60,090 bases of DNA from Arenivirga flava (GCF_030161575.1 NZ_BSUL01000002.1:1-60090), one strand, 5' to 3'; counted from the stretch's first letter, positions 36,173-46,287 are shown. Numbers and translations are program-made. The notes: generated by a model from the sequence alone, not told the origin.

Positions 36173-37095
36173 GGCGCGACTCCGTCGAGACGAGCGGATG
36201 CGCCGCCGGCCGGCAGCGGACCGGCTCCGGAGGGCGGCGCCGTCGCCGCCCGCGCCCGCCGCCGCCCGCGCAACCGCACGAGCATCCCGCCGCGCGGACC
36301 GAACAGGAACGCGAGCAGGAACGCCGCGGCCTGCGCGAGCACGATCGACCCGCCGGTCGCGACGTCGAGGTGGTAGCTGGCGTAGACGCCGACGGCGGCG
36401 CTCACCGCCGTGATGAGCACGGCCAGCAGCAGCATGCGGTCGAAACGCCGGCTGAGCAGCACGACCGTGGCGCCCGGCGTGATGAGCATCGCCACCACGA
36501 GGATGATGCCCACGGCCTGCAGCGCCGTGACGACCGTGAGCGCCAGCAGGCCCAGGAGCAGTGCGCGCAGCCACCGCACGCTGAGCCCCAGCGCATGCGC
36601 GTGCGAGGGATCGAAGGCGAACAGCGTCAGGTCGCGGCGTTTGAGCAGCAGCACCGCGGCCGTGACCGCACCGATGATCAGCACCTGCACGAGGTCCGCG
36701 GCGCTGGTGCCGAGCACGTTGCCGAAGAGGATGTGGCTCAGATCGACGCCCGACGGCGTGCGGCTGATGAGCACCACGCCGAGCGCGAAGAGCGCGGTGA
36801 AGACGACGCCGATCGCCGCATCCGCCTTGATCCGCGTCGTCGCCTGGATGCCGCCGATCAGGGCCACCGCCCCGACGCCGAACACGAAGGCGCCGATCGC
36901 GAACGGCCAGCCGATGAGGTAGGCGATGACCACCCCGGGCAGCACGGCGTGCGACACCGCGTCGCCCATGAGCGACCAGCCGATCTGCACGAGCCAGACG
37001 CTGAGCAGGGCGCAGGTGACCGCCGCGACGAGGCTGACCAGGAGCGCGCGTGTCATGAACGAGTACTGCAGCGGCTCGAGGATGAGGTCGATCAT
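36169..37095 (-). CDS. mntC: Metal ABC transporter permease (Mn/Zn type)
   Basis: A 308-residue ABC-3 family permease with about eight membrane helices (ALLVSLVAAVTCALLSVWLV; VMLITPGATVVLLSRRF; LAVLITAVSAAVGVYASYHL). The motif SLMGDAVSHAVLPGVVIAYL is the family signature. Pro/Ala/Arg-rich residues form the C-terminal tail. It is coupled to the ATPase upstream and to the repressor downstream. The symbol follows the operon and is not certain. Confidence 0.88.
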   Translation of the reverse strand: MIDLILEPLQYSFMTRALLVSLVAAVTCALLSVWLVQIGWSLMGDAVSHAVLPGVVIAYLIGWPFAIGAFVFGVGAVALIGGIQATTRIKADAAIGVVFTALFALGVVLISRTPSGVDLSHILFGNVLGTSAADLVQVLIIGAVTAAVLLLKRRDLTLFAFDPSHAHALGLSVRWLRALLLGLLALTVVTALQAVGIILVVAMLITPGATVVLLSRRFDRMLLLAVLITAVSAAVGVYASYHLDVATGGSIVLAQAAAFLLAFLFGPRGGMLVRLRGRRRARAATAPPSGAGPLPAGGASARLDGVAP

Positions 37096-37877
37096 GCGGG
37101 CTCCCCCGATCGGTCGAGCGGATGCGCGGAGGCGGCGGGCGGGGCGTGCGCCGCATCCGGCGCGTCCGGCCCCACGAAGGCGTGCGCGAGCCGCTCGGGG
37201 GCCATGGCCGACGCCGGGTCGCCGTGGAAGACGACGCGGTGGTGCAGCAGCACCACCTCGTCGCAGAGGGCGGGCACGCCGGCGAGGTCGTGGGTCGAGA
37301 TCAGCACGGTGCGGCCCTCGTCGCGCAGCTCGTGCAGCAGCTGTGTGATGAGCGCCTGCGAGGTGACGTCGACGCCGGCGAAGGGCTCGTCGAGCAGCAG
37401 CAGGCGGGCGTCCTGCGCGATGCCGCGGGCGACGAAGGCGCGCTTGCGCTGCCCGCCGGAGAGCTCGCCGATCTGCCGGTCGGCCAGCTCCGCGAGTCCG
37501 ACGCGCGCGATCGCCGACTCCACGGCGTCGCGGTCCGCTGCGCGCAGCCGTCGCGTGATGCCGAGGCGGCCGTAGCGGCCCATCGCCACGACGTCGCGCA
37601 CCGAGACCGGGAAGTCGGTGTCGATCCGCTCGCTCTGCGGCACGAAGGCGACGAGCCCGCGGCGGCGGGCGTCGGACGAGGCGCCGCCCAGCACTTCGAC
37701 ACGCCCGCGGGTGGGGGCGACGAGACCCATGACGGAGTTGAAGAGCGTCGACTTGCCGGCACCGTTGGTGCCGAGCAGCCCGATCACGCGGCCCTCCTCG
37801 AGCCGCAGGTCGACCGCGCTCAACGCGAGCACCTCGCCGTAGTGCACGGTGAGGTCGGCGACCACCACGGCGCTCAC
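37092..37877 (-). CDS. mntB: Metal ABC transporter ATP-binding protein
   Basis: The 261-residue ATPase has Walker A GTNGAGKST, signature LSGGQRKRAFVARG, Walker B LLLLDEP and the switch H in ISTHDLAG. GTG 37877 overlaps the stop of the substrate-binding lipoprotein gene. It energises uptake through the permease encoded next. The C-terminal 25 residues are Ala/Pro-rich. Confidence 0.9.
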   Translation of the reverse strand: MSAVVVADLTVHYGEVLALSAVDLRLEEGRVIGLLGTNGAGKSTLFNSVMGLVAPTRGRVEVLGGASSDARRRGLVAFVPQSERIDTDFPVSVRDVVAMGRYGRLGITRRLRAADRDAVESAIARVGLAELADRQIGELSGGQRKRAFVARGIAQDARLLLLDEPFAGVDVTSQALITQLLHELRDEGRTVLISTHDLAGVPALCDEVVLLHHRVVFHGDPASAMAPERLAHAFVGPDAPDAAHAPPAASAHPLDRSGEPA

Positions 37878-38800
37878 GCGAGCGCCGCCACGATGGTGTC
37901 GATGTCGTGCTCGAGCAGGTCGAGCAGTGTGGGCACGGGGGCGCCCTCGCTGAGCGAGTCCACGTACAGCGGTCCCGCCAGGACCGCCCCGGTCTCGAGC
38001 GCCACCTGGCGCTGCGCGGCGTCGCTGACGGTCGACTCGCAGAACACGGCGCGCACCCCGCGCTCGCGCACCGTGTCGACGACCGCGGCGGTCTGCTGCG
38101 GAGTGCCCTGACGCTCCTGATTCACCGCCCAGAGGTACGCCTCGTCGAGGCCGGCGTCGCGCGCGAGGTAGCTGAAGGCGCCCTCGCAGGTGACGAGCAT
38201 CCGCTGCTCCGGCGGGATCGTGGCGACGGCGTCGACGATCCTCGCCTCGAGCTCCGCGAGGGAGGCCTGGTACGCCTCGCCGTTCTCCTCGAAGGAGCGA
38301 GCGGATGCGGGCACCAGCGCCGAGAGGGCATCCACCGCGTTGTCGACGTAGACGGCGGCCTCCTTCGGCGACATCCAGGCGTGCGGATTGACCCGCCCCT
38401 CGTACTCGCCGGTGCCGATCGCGATGGTCTCGACGCCGTCGCTGAGCGTCGCGTGCGGCGCATCGATGCCGTCCGTGAACTGCGCGAACCAGCCTTCCAG
38501 GCCCAGGCCGTTGTCCAGGATGAGGTCCGCGTCCTGCGCCGCGACGAGGTCGGAGGGCGTCGGTTCGTAGCCGTGGATCTCGGCGCCGACCCGCGTGATG
38601 GAGCGCACCTCGACGGCATCGCCGCCGATCTCGGCGACGAGGTCGGCGAGCACCGTGAAGGTGGTCAGCACCACCGGGCGCTCGGCGGCGTCGGAGGCGG
38701 TCGGCGGTGCCCCGTCGGCGAACGGGTTCGCGCATCCGCTCAGCAGCAGACCAGCGGTGAGCACCGCCGCGAGGGACGTCGACGATCGAAGTTTCGGCAT
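37874..38800 (-). CDS. mntA: Manganese/zinc-binding lipoprotein (ZnuA/PsaA family)
   Basis: A 308-residue cluster A-I binding protein. The lipobox is LLLSGCANP. Metal ligands expected for the family appear as His in GAEIHGYEPTPSD, His in GRVNPHAWMSP, Glu in FCESTVSD and an Asp later. TFTVLADLVAEIGGDAVEV is the usual N-terminal lobe. It lacks the long His-rich loop typical of ZnuA, which favours manganese. It starts the four-gene operon, and its start codon sits inside a palindrome. Confidence 0.9.
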   Translation of the reverse strand: MPKLRSSTSLAAVLTAGLLLSGCANPFADGAPPTASDAAERPVVLTTFTVLADLVAEIGGDAVEVRSITRVGAEIHGYEPTPSDLVAAQDADLILDNGLGLEGWFAQFTDGIDAPHATLSDGVETIAIGTGEYEGRVNPHAWMSPKEAAVYVDNAVDALSALVPASARSFEENGEAYQASLAELEARIVDAVATIPPEQRMLVTCEGAFSYLARDAGLDEAYLWAVNQERQGTPQQTAAVVDTVRERGVRAVFCESTVSDAAQRQVALETGAVLAGPLYVDSLSEGAPVPTLLDLLEHDIDTIVAALA

Positions 38801-38808
38801 ACCGAAAC
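38791..38808. promoter_or_regulatory. Palindromic operator over the start of the Mn operon
   Basis: GTTTCGG and CCGAAAC flank CATA, which includes the reverse-complemented ATG of the binding-protein gene. The likely ligand is the DtxR/MntR protein of the same operon. Binding here would block elongation or translation initiation rather than only the promoter. Confidence 0.7.
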
Positions 38809-38894
38809 CTTAGACCACGGCAGCACGACAGTAGCCCCGGATCCGTGCCCGGCCACGGACTGCGGACGGACGGCCTGGCGGCCGACATGGCAGA

Positions 38895-38966
38895 GGGCCC
38901 CGCCGAGACGGGGCCCGGTGCCGATCGGCCCGGCAGGAGCGACCGCGCTCGGTCGCTCCCGCCGGG
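38895..38966 (-). terminator. Two strong GC hairpins downstream of the ABC-2 exporter operon
   Basis: GGGCCCCG pairs with CGGGGCCC (38895-38916). CCCGGC plus GGAGCGACC pairs with GGTCGCTCC plus GCCGGG (38929-38966, one bulged mismatch). They lie just after the stop at 39000 of the minus-strand exporter and before the Mn operon promoter. Confidence 0.7.
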
Positions 38967-38999
38967 CGTGCGCCGCGGGGCGGCGGCGCACCGGATCGC

Positions 39000-39725
39000 T
39001 CAGACCCGCGGCTCCCAGCGGAACATCCGCCGCGCCGCGACGAGGCCGATGACCGCCCAGAGCACCGCTCCGCCGAGCGGGGCCAGGAGCTCGCCCACCG
39101 GTGCGCCGCTCCAGCCCAGCCCGACGAGCTCGGCCACGCCGCCGCCGGGCAGGAAGGCGCGCACCAGGCCGAAGACCGAGCCCGGCTCCTCGATCCGCGA
39201 GCCGATGCCCGCCCACACGGAGGCCGCGATGGCGATGAAGAAGACCGGCAGCGTGGTGACCTGGGCGTGCTCCGGCGAGTTCGTCACGCCGGCGGTCGCG
39301 AGCGCGAGACCGACGAACATGACGACCGCGAGCAGGATCGCCGCGATCACGACGACGGGGTTCGCGATGGTCGTGCCGCCGAACACCACCATGCCGGTGA
39401 GGATCACCGCGAGCTGCACCGCGGCGAGCACGACGGTGGGCAGCAGCAGCCCGGTGATGATGCCGAGATCGCTCTCGGCGGTGGAGCGCATCCGCTTCAG
39501 GAAGAGGTTCTGGCGGCGCGCGGAGAGCGTCGTCGTCGACGTCAGGTAGACCGCGGTCGCGACCACGCTGATGACCAGGGACGAGGCGGCGAAGGCGAAG
39601 CCGCCGAAGTTGTCGCTCATGTTGATCATGAGGAAGCCGAACAGGAACGGCATGAGCAGGGCGCTGAAGGCGACGAGCTTGTTGCGCACGAGCATCTTGG
39701 ACTCGGCGGCGGCGATGGCGAGCAT
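39000..39725 (-). CDS. ABC-2 type exporter permease
   Basis: A 241-residue protein with six likely helices (LLMPFLFGFLMI; LLPTVVLAAVQLAVILTGMV; VVIAAILLAVVMFVGLALAT; LPVFFIAIAASVWAGI). It pairs with the ATPase gene 28 bp upstream. The adjacent DesK/DesR-like pair on the other strand is often found with such exporters. The substrate (lipid or peptide) is not evident. Confidence 0.85.
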   Translation of the reverse strand: MLAIAAAESKMLVRNKLVAFSALLMPFLFGFLMINMSDNFGGFAFAASSLVISVVATAVYLTSTTTLSARRQNLFLKRMRSTAESDLGIITGLLLPTVVLAAVQLAVILTGMVVFGGTTIANPVVVIAAILLAVVMFVGLALATAGVTNSPEHAQVTTLPVFFIAIAASVWAGIGSRIEEPGSVFGLVRAFLPGGGVAELVGLGWSGAPVGELLAPLGGAVLWAVIGLVAARRMFRWEPRV

Positions 39726-39753
39726 CAGGTTCTCCTTGTCGGGTTCGGGGGTG

Positions 39754-40650
39754 TCAGGCGTTCGCGGGCTGCGCGGTGCCGAGCTGACGGAAGACGTCCT
39801 CCAGGCTCGAGCTGGTGGCGCTGAGGCGGTCGAGTCGCACGCCCCGGGCGGCGGCCCAGCCGAGCAGGGCGGTGAGGTCGTCCTGCAGCTCGGAGGTCTC
39901 GATGGTCACGAGCTCGTCGTCGAGGCGGTGCGCGAGCGGCAGCTCCGCCAGCCCTTCGACGGGCGCGAAGCGGATGCGGGAGGGATGCGCCTCCACGAGC
40001 TCCTGCAGCGAGCCCTCCCGCTGCAGACGGCCCTCGTGCATGAGCCCGATGCGGTCGGCGTGGCGCTCCGCCTCCTCCAGGTAGTGGGTGGTGAGCACGA
40101 TCGTGCTGCCGGCCCGGCGCACGTCCTCCACGACCTGCCAGAGCGCCTCGCGGGCGCTCGGGTCGAGGCCGGTGGTCGGCTCGTCGAGGAAGACCAGCTC
40201 GGGGGTGCCGTAGATGGCCATGACGAAGTCGACCCGGCGCTTCTGCCCGCCGGAGAGCTGATCGAGGCGGGTGCGCGCCTTGTCGGCCAGTCCGACGGCC
40301 TGCAGCAGGCGCATCGCGTCATCGCTGCGCCCCGAGAGCCGGCCCACCAGCTCGACCATCTCGATCGTGGTGAGCTCGCCGGCGAAACCCGTCTCCTGCA
40401 GCATCACGCCCATGCGCGGGCGGATGCGCTTGCGGTCGGCGGGGTCGCCGCCGAGCACCTCGACGGTGCCGGCGCTCGGCGCGCGGTGGCCCTCGAGCGT
40501 CTCGAGGGTCGTGGTCTTGCCGGCGCCGTTGGTGCCGAGCAGCGCGTAGATCTCGCCGCGCTGCACGGTGAGGTCGACGCCGCTGACGGCCTCGAAGGAG
40601 CCGTAGGAGACGCGGAGGCCGGTGGCCTGGATCACGGTGGAGTTCGTCAT
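39754..40650 (-). CDS. ABC-2 type exporter ATP-binding protein
   Basis: About 298 residues from ATG 40650. Walker A is LLGTNGAGKTTT, the signature LSGGQKRRVDFVMA (unusual VDF), Walker B LVFLDEP and the H-loop LTTHYLEEAE. The C-terminal 70 residues resemble the regulatory tail of DrrA/CcmA-type ATPases. It pairs with the permease at 39000-39725. Confidence 0.9.
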   Translation of the reverse strand: MTNSTVIQATGLRVSYGSFEAVSGVDLTVQRGEIYALLGTNGAGKTTTLETLEGHRAPSAGTVEVLGGDPADRKRIRPRMGVMLQETGFAGELTTIEMVELVGRLSGRSDDAMRLLQAVGLADKARTRLDQLSGGQKRRVDFVMAIYGTPELVFLDEPTTGLDPSAREALWQVVEDVRRAGSTIVLTTHYLEEAERHADRIGLMHEGRLQREGSLQELVEAHPSRIRFAPVEGLAELPLAHRLDDELVTIETSELQDDLTALLGWAAARGVRLDRLSATSSSLEDVFRQLGTAQPANA

Positions 40651-40783
40651 GGCTCCGATCCAACGCCGGAGGACGGCGGCGCAGTAGTGCCCGGCGAGCA
40701 CGCATCCGCGTGACGGATGTCACATCGCGGCGTGCGCATCCGCTCTGCTCCGTGCCGTGCGGCCGCGCTAGCGTGGACGCGTG

Positions 40784-41932
40784 ATGAGGACCAAGCGCGT
40801 GAAGCGGCGGGCGTCGCCGCTGACCCGGATGCACCGGTACACCACGTGGTCGCTGCTGAGCTCGATCCTCATGCTCATGTTCGTCGGCCTCGGCTGGTTC
40901 GACAACCCCGGCCTGCTGCTCACGAGCCTCGCCTTCAGCGTGCTCGCCACGGTCGTGCTGGCGCTCTACTGGGCCGAGCAGGGCCCGCGCTGGATCGTGC
41001 CGACCATGACCGCCGCCGGCTATGCGCTCTGGTGGGTGTCGGTGCTCTGCCTCACGAACCCGCTGGGAGCCCTGCCCTTCGCGCTCGGCGCCGGCATGCT
41101 CGTCTCGTACGCCCCGCGGCACCGGCTGTGGTGGGCGCTGCTCGCCTGCGCGATCGGCTGGGCGCCCCTCGTCATCGTCCGGGCGCTCGGGGTCGACCTC
41201 GACGGGCCGCCCACCATGGGCGCCGCGGTCGAGAACGGGCCCGGCTTCGGCTTGGGGCTCGGCGTCGGCACGATCTTCGCGTTCGTGCTCATGATGTGGC
41301 TCAACCGCTACGCCTGGAACATCTCCCTCGAGCTCGAGGACTCGCGCCAGGCCACCGCGAGCCTGGCCGTCATGCAGGAGCGCTTCCGCTTCGCCGCCGA
41401 CCTGCACGACATCCAGGGCCACACCCTGCACGTCATCCGGCTCAAGGCGCGCCTCGCCGACCGGCTACTCGAGCGCGACCCCGCTGCCGCTCGGCAGCAC
41501 CTCGCCGAGATCGAGGGGCTGGTGGCCGAGACGCTCGCCGAGACACGCTCGCTCGCCTACGGCCAGCGGGAGGTGTCGCTGCGCGCCGAGCTCGCGAACT
41601 CGCAGGCGCTGTTCGAGGCCGCGGGCATCCGCTTCACCGTGCACGGCGCACCGCCCGAGGAGGGCGAGGAGCTGCTCGGCCTCGTCGTGCGCGAGGGCAC
41701 GACGAACATCCTGCGGCACGCGCAGGCCAGCAGGGTCGACGTGCGCTTCGGCGACCGGCGCATCCTGCTCAGCAACGATGGGGCGGCGGATGCGGAGCCG
41801 AAGCTGCGCGGGCTGGCCCGCCTCGGCGAGCGCTTCCGCGACGCGGGCGGCGCACTGCAGGCCTCGGTGAACAAGGGCGTCTTCACGACCGAGGCGAGCC
41901 TCGCCGGCAGCCGCGAGGCGGTGCGCGCATGA
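40784..41932 (+). CDS. Sensor histidine kinase (DesK-like, HisKA_3)
   Basis: About 382 residues. Five or six N-terminal membrane helices form the sensor (LLSSILMLMFVGLGWF; LTSLAFSVLATVVLALYW; LWWALLACAIGWAPLVIV; FGLGLGVGTIFAFVLMMWL). The phospho-acceptor His is in RFAADLHDIQGHTLHVI, and the ATPase domain is compact (VREGTTNILRHAQA). The stop overlaps the regulator ATG (ATGA). It probably controls the adjacent divergent ABC exporter. Confidence 0.9.
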   Translation: MRTKRVKRRASPLTRMHRYTTWSLLSSILMLMFVGLGWFDNPGLLLTSLAFSVLATVVLALYWAEQGPRWIVPTMTAAGYALWWVSVLCLTNPLGALPFALGAGMLVSYAPRHRLWWALLACAIGWAPLVIVRALGVDLDGPPTMGAAVENGPGFGLGLGVGTIFAFVLMMWLNRYAWNISLELEDSRQATASLAVMQERFRFAADLHDIQGHTLHVIRLKARLADRLLERDPAAARQHLAEIEGLVAETLAETRSLAYGQREVSLRAELANSQALFEAAGIRFTVHGAPPEEGEELLGLVVREGTTNILRHAQASRVDVRFGDRRILLSNDGAADAEPKLRGLARLGERFRDAGGALQASVNKGVFTTEASLAGSREAVRA

Positions 41933-42531
41933 TCCGGGTGCTGCTCGCCGACGACGAGAACCTGCTGCGCGGTGCCATCGGCGCCCTGCTGGAGCTGGAG
42001 GGCCAGATCGAGGTCGTCGCCCAGGCCGACAACGGAGCGGATGCGGTCGCCCTCGACGCCGAGCACCGACCGGATGTCGTGCTGCTCGACATGGAGATGC
42101 CGCGAATGGACGGCATCGAGGCGACCACCCGCATCCTGCAGGCGTTCCCGGACCGCGCGATCGTGCTGCTCACCCGGCACGGGCGGCCGGGCCTGCTCAA
42201 GCGGGCCCTCGGCGCGGGCGTGCGCGGCTTCGTGTCGAAGTCGATCGACCCGGCGCAGCTCGCCGAGGTCGTCGAGCGCGTGCACGGCGGCCAGCGCTAC
42301 ATCGACAGCGAGATCTCCGCGGCGGCGATGATGGACGACTGCCCGCTCACCGAGCGCGAGCTCGACGCGCTGCGGCTCACCGTGGAGGGCTACTCGGTAC
42401 GCGAGATCGGCGCGCGCCTGCACCTCGCGGGCGGCACCGTGCGCAACTACCTCTCGAGCGCGATGGGCAAGACGGGCACCAGCTCACGACACCAGGCGGC
42501 GCGGGTCGCCCGCGAGCGCAGCTGGCTCTGA
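41929..42531 (+). CDS. LuxR/NarL-family response regulator (DesR-like)
   Basis: A 200-residue regulator. The receiver begins RVLLADDENLLRGAIGALLE and has the phospho-Asp in DVVLLDMEMPRMDG and the Lys in GFVSKSIDPAQ. The LuxR HTH is LTERELDALRLTVEGYSVRE followed by IGARLHLAGGTVRNYL. Spaced as an operon with the kinase. Likely target: the exporter genes at 39000-40650. Confidence 0.93.
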   Translation: MIRVLLADDENLLRGAIGALLELEGQIEVVAQADNGADAVALDAEHRPDVVLLDMEMPRMDGIEATTRILQAFPDRAIVLLTRHGRPGLLKRALGAGVRGFVSKSIDPAQLAEVVERVHGGQRYIDSEISAAAMMDDCPLTERELDALRLTVEGYSVREIGARLHLAGGTVRNYLSSAMGKTGTSSRHQAARVARERSWL

Positions 42532-42591
42532 GCCGGCGGGGCGAGCGACCGCGCCCGGCCACGCGCCGCAGGGGGCGGCGCGCAGGAGCGC

Positions 42592-43182
42592 TCAGCCGAG
42601 CAGCTCGCGCAGGGTCGGCAGCAGGGCGCTGAACGCCTGCGTGCGGTGCGAGACCGCGTTCTTCTCGGCGGCGGTCATCTCGGCGGCCGAGATCGCGGAG
42701 CCCTCGGGGCGGAAGATCGGGTCGTAGCCGTGCCCGCCCGCACCGGTGCGCTCGCGCAGGATGCTCCCGCGCCAGCGCGACTCCTCCACGTGCTCGCGGC
42801 CGTCGGGCAGCACGAGCGCCGCCGCGCAGGCGAACTGCGCGCCGCGATGCTCGTCGGCCACGTCGGCGAGCTGCCAGAGCAGCAGTTCCAGGTTCGCGTC
42901 GGCGTCGCGCGCCGGGCCGCCCCAGCGCGCCGAGAAGATGCCGGGCGAGCCGCCCAGCACGTCGACGCAGATGCCCGAGTCGTCGGCGAGGGCCGGCAGC
43001 CCGGTGTGCGCCGCCGCGGCGCGGGCCTTGATGAACGCGTTCGCCGTGAAGCTCAGCCCGTCCTCGACCGGGGCGGGGCCGTCGTAGGCGACGAGCTCGA
43101 TGCCGCCGAGCTGCGGGCCGAGGATCTCGCCCAGCTCGCGCACCTTGTGCTGGTTGTGCGTGGCGAGCACGACGGTGCTCAC
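42592..43182 (-). CDS. rdgB: dITP/XTP pyrophosphatase (RdgB/HAM1)
   Basis: The 196-residue enzyme removes non-canonical purine triphosphates from the pool. Family motifs: [46 protein letters not shown] and [22 protein letters not shown] at the C-terminus holds the conserved His-Arg. GTG 43182 overlaps the rph stop (GTGA), so the two are translated together. Confidence 0.95.
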   Translation of the reverse strand: MSTVVLATHNQHKVRELGEILGPQLGGIELVAYDGPAPVEDGLSFTANAFIKARAAAAHTGLPALADDSGICVDVLGGSPGIFSARWGGPARDADANLELLLWQLADVADEHRGAQFACAAALVLPDGREHVEESRWRGSILRERTGAGGHGYDPIFRPEGSAISAAEMTAAEKNAVSHRTQAFSALLPTLRELLG

Positions 43183-43910
43183 TGCTCGAGCACCTCGGCC
43201 TGGATGCGGGCCAGCTCGGCGTTGCCGACGGTGCCGAGCTCGAGCAGCGCGTTCAGCTCCTCGCGGTCGAAGGGCGCGCCCTCGGCCGTGCCCTGCACCT
43301 CGATGAAGAGACCGCGGCCGGTCATGACGACGTTCATGTCGGTCTCCGCGCGCACGTCCTCGGTGTAGGCGAGGTCGAGCATCGGCGTGCCATCGATGAT
43401 GCCGACGGAGACCGCCTGGATGCTGTCGACGATCGCCTGCGCCTTCTGCCCGATGAACTTCTTCTCGCGGCCCCACTCGATGGCGTCGACGAGCGCGACG
43501 AAGGCGCCGGTGATCGCGGCGGTGCGGGTGCCGCCGTCCGCCTGCAGCACGTCGCAGTCGATGACGATGGTGTTCTCGCCGAGCGCCTTCATGTCGACGG
43601 CGGCGCGCAGGCTGCGGCCGATGAGCCGGCTGATCTCGTGGGTGCGGCCGCCGACCTTGCCCTTGATGCTCTCGCGCTGCATCCGCTCGTTCGTCGATCG
43701 CGGCAGCATCGAGTACTCGGCCGTCACCCAGCCCTTGCCCTTGCCGGCCATCCAGCGCGGCACGCCGTTCGTGAAGCTGGCGGTGCACAGCACCTTCGTG
43801 CCGCCGAAGCTGATGAGCGCGCTGCCCTCGGCCTGGGCGCTCCAGCCGCGCTCGATCGTGATGGGGCGCAGCTGGTCGTTGCTGCGGCCGTCGACGCGGG
43901 TCTCGCTCAT
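43179..43910 (-). CDS. rph: Ribonuclease PH
   Basis: The 243-residue phosphorolytic exonuclease trims tRNA 3' ends. It starts [20 protein letters not shown] and has [20 protein letters not shown] and [20 protein letters not shown] with the phosphate and metal residues. The genes rph-rdgB downstream of murI is the common actinobacterial order. Confidence 0.96.
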   Translation of the reverse strand: MSETRVDGRSNDQLRPITIERGWSAQAEGSALISFGGTKVLCTASFTNGVPRWMAGKGKGWVTAEYSMLPRSTNERMQRESIKGKVGGRTHEISRLIGRSLRAAVDMKALGENTIVIDCDVLQADGGTRTAAITGAFVALVDAIEWGREKKFIGQKAQAIVDSIQAVSVGIIDGTPMLDLAYTEDVRAETDMNVVMTGRGLFIEVQGTAEGAPFDREELNALLELGTVGNAELARIQAEVLEQ

Positions 43911-43955
43911 GGGGGTGCTCCTTCTCGAGGGGATGGACGGATGCGGAGGGTCGGG

Positions 43956-44786
43956 TCAGGCGCGCAGGTCGCGCGGCAGGGCGATCGCGCCGGTCTCCAC
44001 CAGCGACACCGTGTTCACCTCGGGGCCGAGGAAGCGGTGCGCGAGGCGCAGGAACTCGTCCTCGCTCTCGCCGGTGGCGCGGAAGCGGTAGGTCGGCGGC
44101 GTCGAGGCGGTGCGCTCGATGCGGCGGTCGGCGAGCACGCGGTACACATCGTTGGCGGTCTCGACGTCGCTCGAGACGAGCGTCACGTCCTCACCCATCA
44201 CGTAGGAGATCGCGCCCTTGAGGTAGGGGTAGTGCGTGCAGCCGAGCACGAGGGTGTCGACGTCGGCGGCGCGCAGCGGTGCCAGGTACTCCTCGGCGGC
44301 GGCGAGCAGCTCGGGCCCGCTCGTGACGCCGGCCTCCACGAACTCGACGAAGCGCGGGCAGGCGTTCGAGAAGAGCTCGAGGTGCGGGGCGGCGGCGAAG
44401 GCGTCGTCGTAGGCGCGCGAGCCGATGGTGCCGGCGGTCGCGATCACGCCGACCCGCCCGTTGCGGGTGGTCTTCACGGCGCGGCGCACGGCGGGCTGGA
44501 TGACCTCGACGACGGGCACGTCGTAGCGCTCGCGCGCGTCGCGCAGCATGGCGGCGCTGGCGGTGTTGCAGGCGATGACGAGCAGCTTCACGCCCTGGGC
44601 GACGAGGTCGTCGAGCACCTCGAGCGCGTAGCGGCGCACCTCGGCGATGGGCTTCGGCCCGTACGGCGAGTGCGCGGTGTCGCCGACGTAGAGGATGCTC
44701 TCGTTCGGCCGCTGGTCGATGATCGCCCGGGCGACCGTCAGGCCGCCCACTCCCGAGTCGAAGACTCCGATCGGCGCATCGTTCAC
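43956..44786 (-). CDS. murI: Glutamate racemase
   Basis: A 276-residue enzyme that makes D-glutamate for peptidoglycan. [17 protein letters not shown] carries the N-terminal signature, [12 protein letters not shown] the first catalytic Cys, and [13 protein letters not shown] the second. GTG 44786 is chosen; sequence upstream runs into the divergent pncB promoter. The length is standard. Confidence 0.95.
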   Translation of the reverse strand: MNDAPIGVFDSGVGGLTVARAIIDQRPNESILYVGDTAHSPYGPKPIAEVRRYALEVLDDLVAQGVKLLVIACNTASAAMLRDARERYDVPVVEVIQPAVRRAVKTTRNGRVGVIATAGTIGSRAYDDAFAAAPHLELFSNACPRFVEFVEAGVTSGPELLAAAEEYLAPLRAADVDTLVLGCTHYPYLKGAISYVMGEDVTLVSSDVETANDVYRVLADRRIERTASTPPTYRFRATGESEDEFLRLAHRFLGPEVNTVSLVETGAIALPRDLRA

Positions 44787-44867
44787 GGGGGTCGAGTCTA
44801 GTGCGGGGCGCCTGGCCGTCCCGCCCGGATGGGATGGGCCCCCGGCGCGGATGGCTAGGCTGGCGCG

Positions 44868-46165
44868 GTGACCGGCACGACCGCTTTCCTCACCGACCGC
44901 TACGAGCTGACGATGGTCGATGCCGCCCTGCGCGCCGGCACCGCGCACCGCCGCAGCGTCTTCGAGGTGTTCGCCCGCTCGCTGCCGAACGGTCGCCGCT
45001 ACGGCGTCGTCGCCGGGACCGGCCGCATGCTCGACGCGATCCGCGACTTCCGCTTCGGCGACGAGGAGCTCGGTTGGCTGGAGCGCGAGAACGTCGTCAC
45101 GCCGGCGACCCTCGCCTGGCTCGCCGACTACCGCTTCACCGGCACGGTGCACGGCTACCGCGAGGGCGAGCCCTTCTTCCCGAACTCCCCCATCCTCGTG
45201 CTCGAGGGCGGCTTCGCCGAGACGGTGCTGCTCGAGACGGTGATCCTCAGCATCCTCAACCACGACAGCGCGGTCGCCGCCGCCGCGGCACGGATGGTGT
45301 CGGTCGCCGACGGCCGCCCGCTCAGCGAGATGGGCTCGCGCCGCACGGGCGAGGTCTCCGCCGTGGCCGCATCGCGCGCCGCGTACATCGCCGGCTTCTC
45401 GGCGACCAGCAACCTCGAGGCCGGTCGCGCCTGGGGCGTGCCCACCATGGGCACCGCGGCGCACGCCTTCACGCTGCTGCACGACAGCGAGGAGCAGGCG
45501 TTCCGCGCCCAGGTCGAGGCGCTCGGCCCCGGCACCACGCTGCTGGTCGACACCTACGACGTGCGCCAGGGCGTCGAGACCGCCGTGCGCGTCGCCGGCA
45601 CCGGCCTCGGCGCGGTGCGCCTCGACAGCGGCGACCTGCCCGCGCTCGTCGCCGAGGTGCGCGCCCAGCTCGACGGGCTCGGCGCCACCGGCACCCGTAT
45701 CACCGTCACCAACGACCTCGACGAGGCGACCATCGGCGCGCTCCGCGCCGCCCCCGTCGATTCCTACGGCGTGGGCACGTCGCTCGTGACGGGCTCGGGA
45801 GCCCCGACCGCGGGCATGGTCTACAAGCTGGTCGCGCACGTCGACGACGACGGCGCCTGGGTGCCCGTGGCGAAGCGCAGCGCCTCGAAGGCCAGCGTCG
45901 GCGGGCGCAAGCGCGCCTGGCGGCAGACGGATGCGCGGGGCACCGCCATCGCCGAGATCGTGCGCACCCGGGGGCTGCCGCCCGAGCGCGCCCGCGAGCT
46001 GCTCGTGCCGCTCGTCGTCGATGGCGCCGTCGACGAGCGCTGGACCGGCCCGGCGGGCGTCACGGCGGCCCGCGCCCACCACGCCTACGCGATGGGCGAG
46101 CTCCCCGCGAGGCGCTGCGCATCGGCCGCAGCGACGAGGCCGGCATCCCCACCCTCATCGACTGA
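44868..46165 (+). pseudogene. pncB: Nicotinate phosphoribosyltransferase, frameshifted near the 3' end (46103)
   Basis: The enzyme joins nicotinate to PRPP in NAD salvage. Start [18 protein letters not shown]; the active-site region [20 protein letters not shown] and [19 protein letters not shown] are present. The frame is lost at a C4 run (46103-46106). With one more C it reads [20 protein letters not shown] and stops at 46165, the natural ending (about 432 residues). As read, it runs on to 46295 with a spurious Pro-rich tail. This is more likely a sequencing slip than a mutant. Confidence 0.85.
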
Positions 46166-46220
46166 CGCACCCCGATCCCCGCTGCTCGCCGCCAAGCTGC
46201 TCCCCGCCTCCGCACTCTGC

Positions 46221-46283
46221 TCCCAGCCCCCAGCCCCCAGCCCCCAGCTTCCCGGCCCCCAGCTTCCCGGCCCCCAGCTCCCC
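46221..46283 (-). repeat. G-rich tract with G-quadruplex potential
   Basis: On the minus strand, runs of five G separated by CT (GGGGGCTGGGGGCTGGG and more copies) give several G-tracts within 63 bp downstream of pncB. The plus strand shows the complementary CAGCCCCCAGC repeats. Confidence 0.7.
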
Positions 46284-46287
46284 TGTG

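Noticed and set aside
43638..44801. 387-residue plus-strand open frame opposite rph and murI
   Set aside because: Antisense to two well-supported genes; low-complexity His/Val/Gly composition shows it is a shadow frame.
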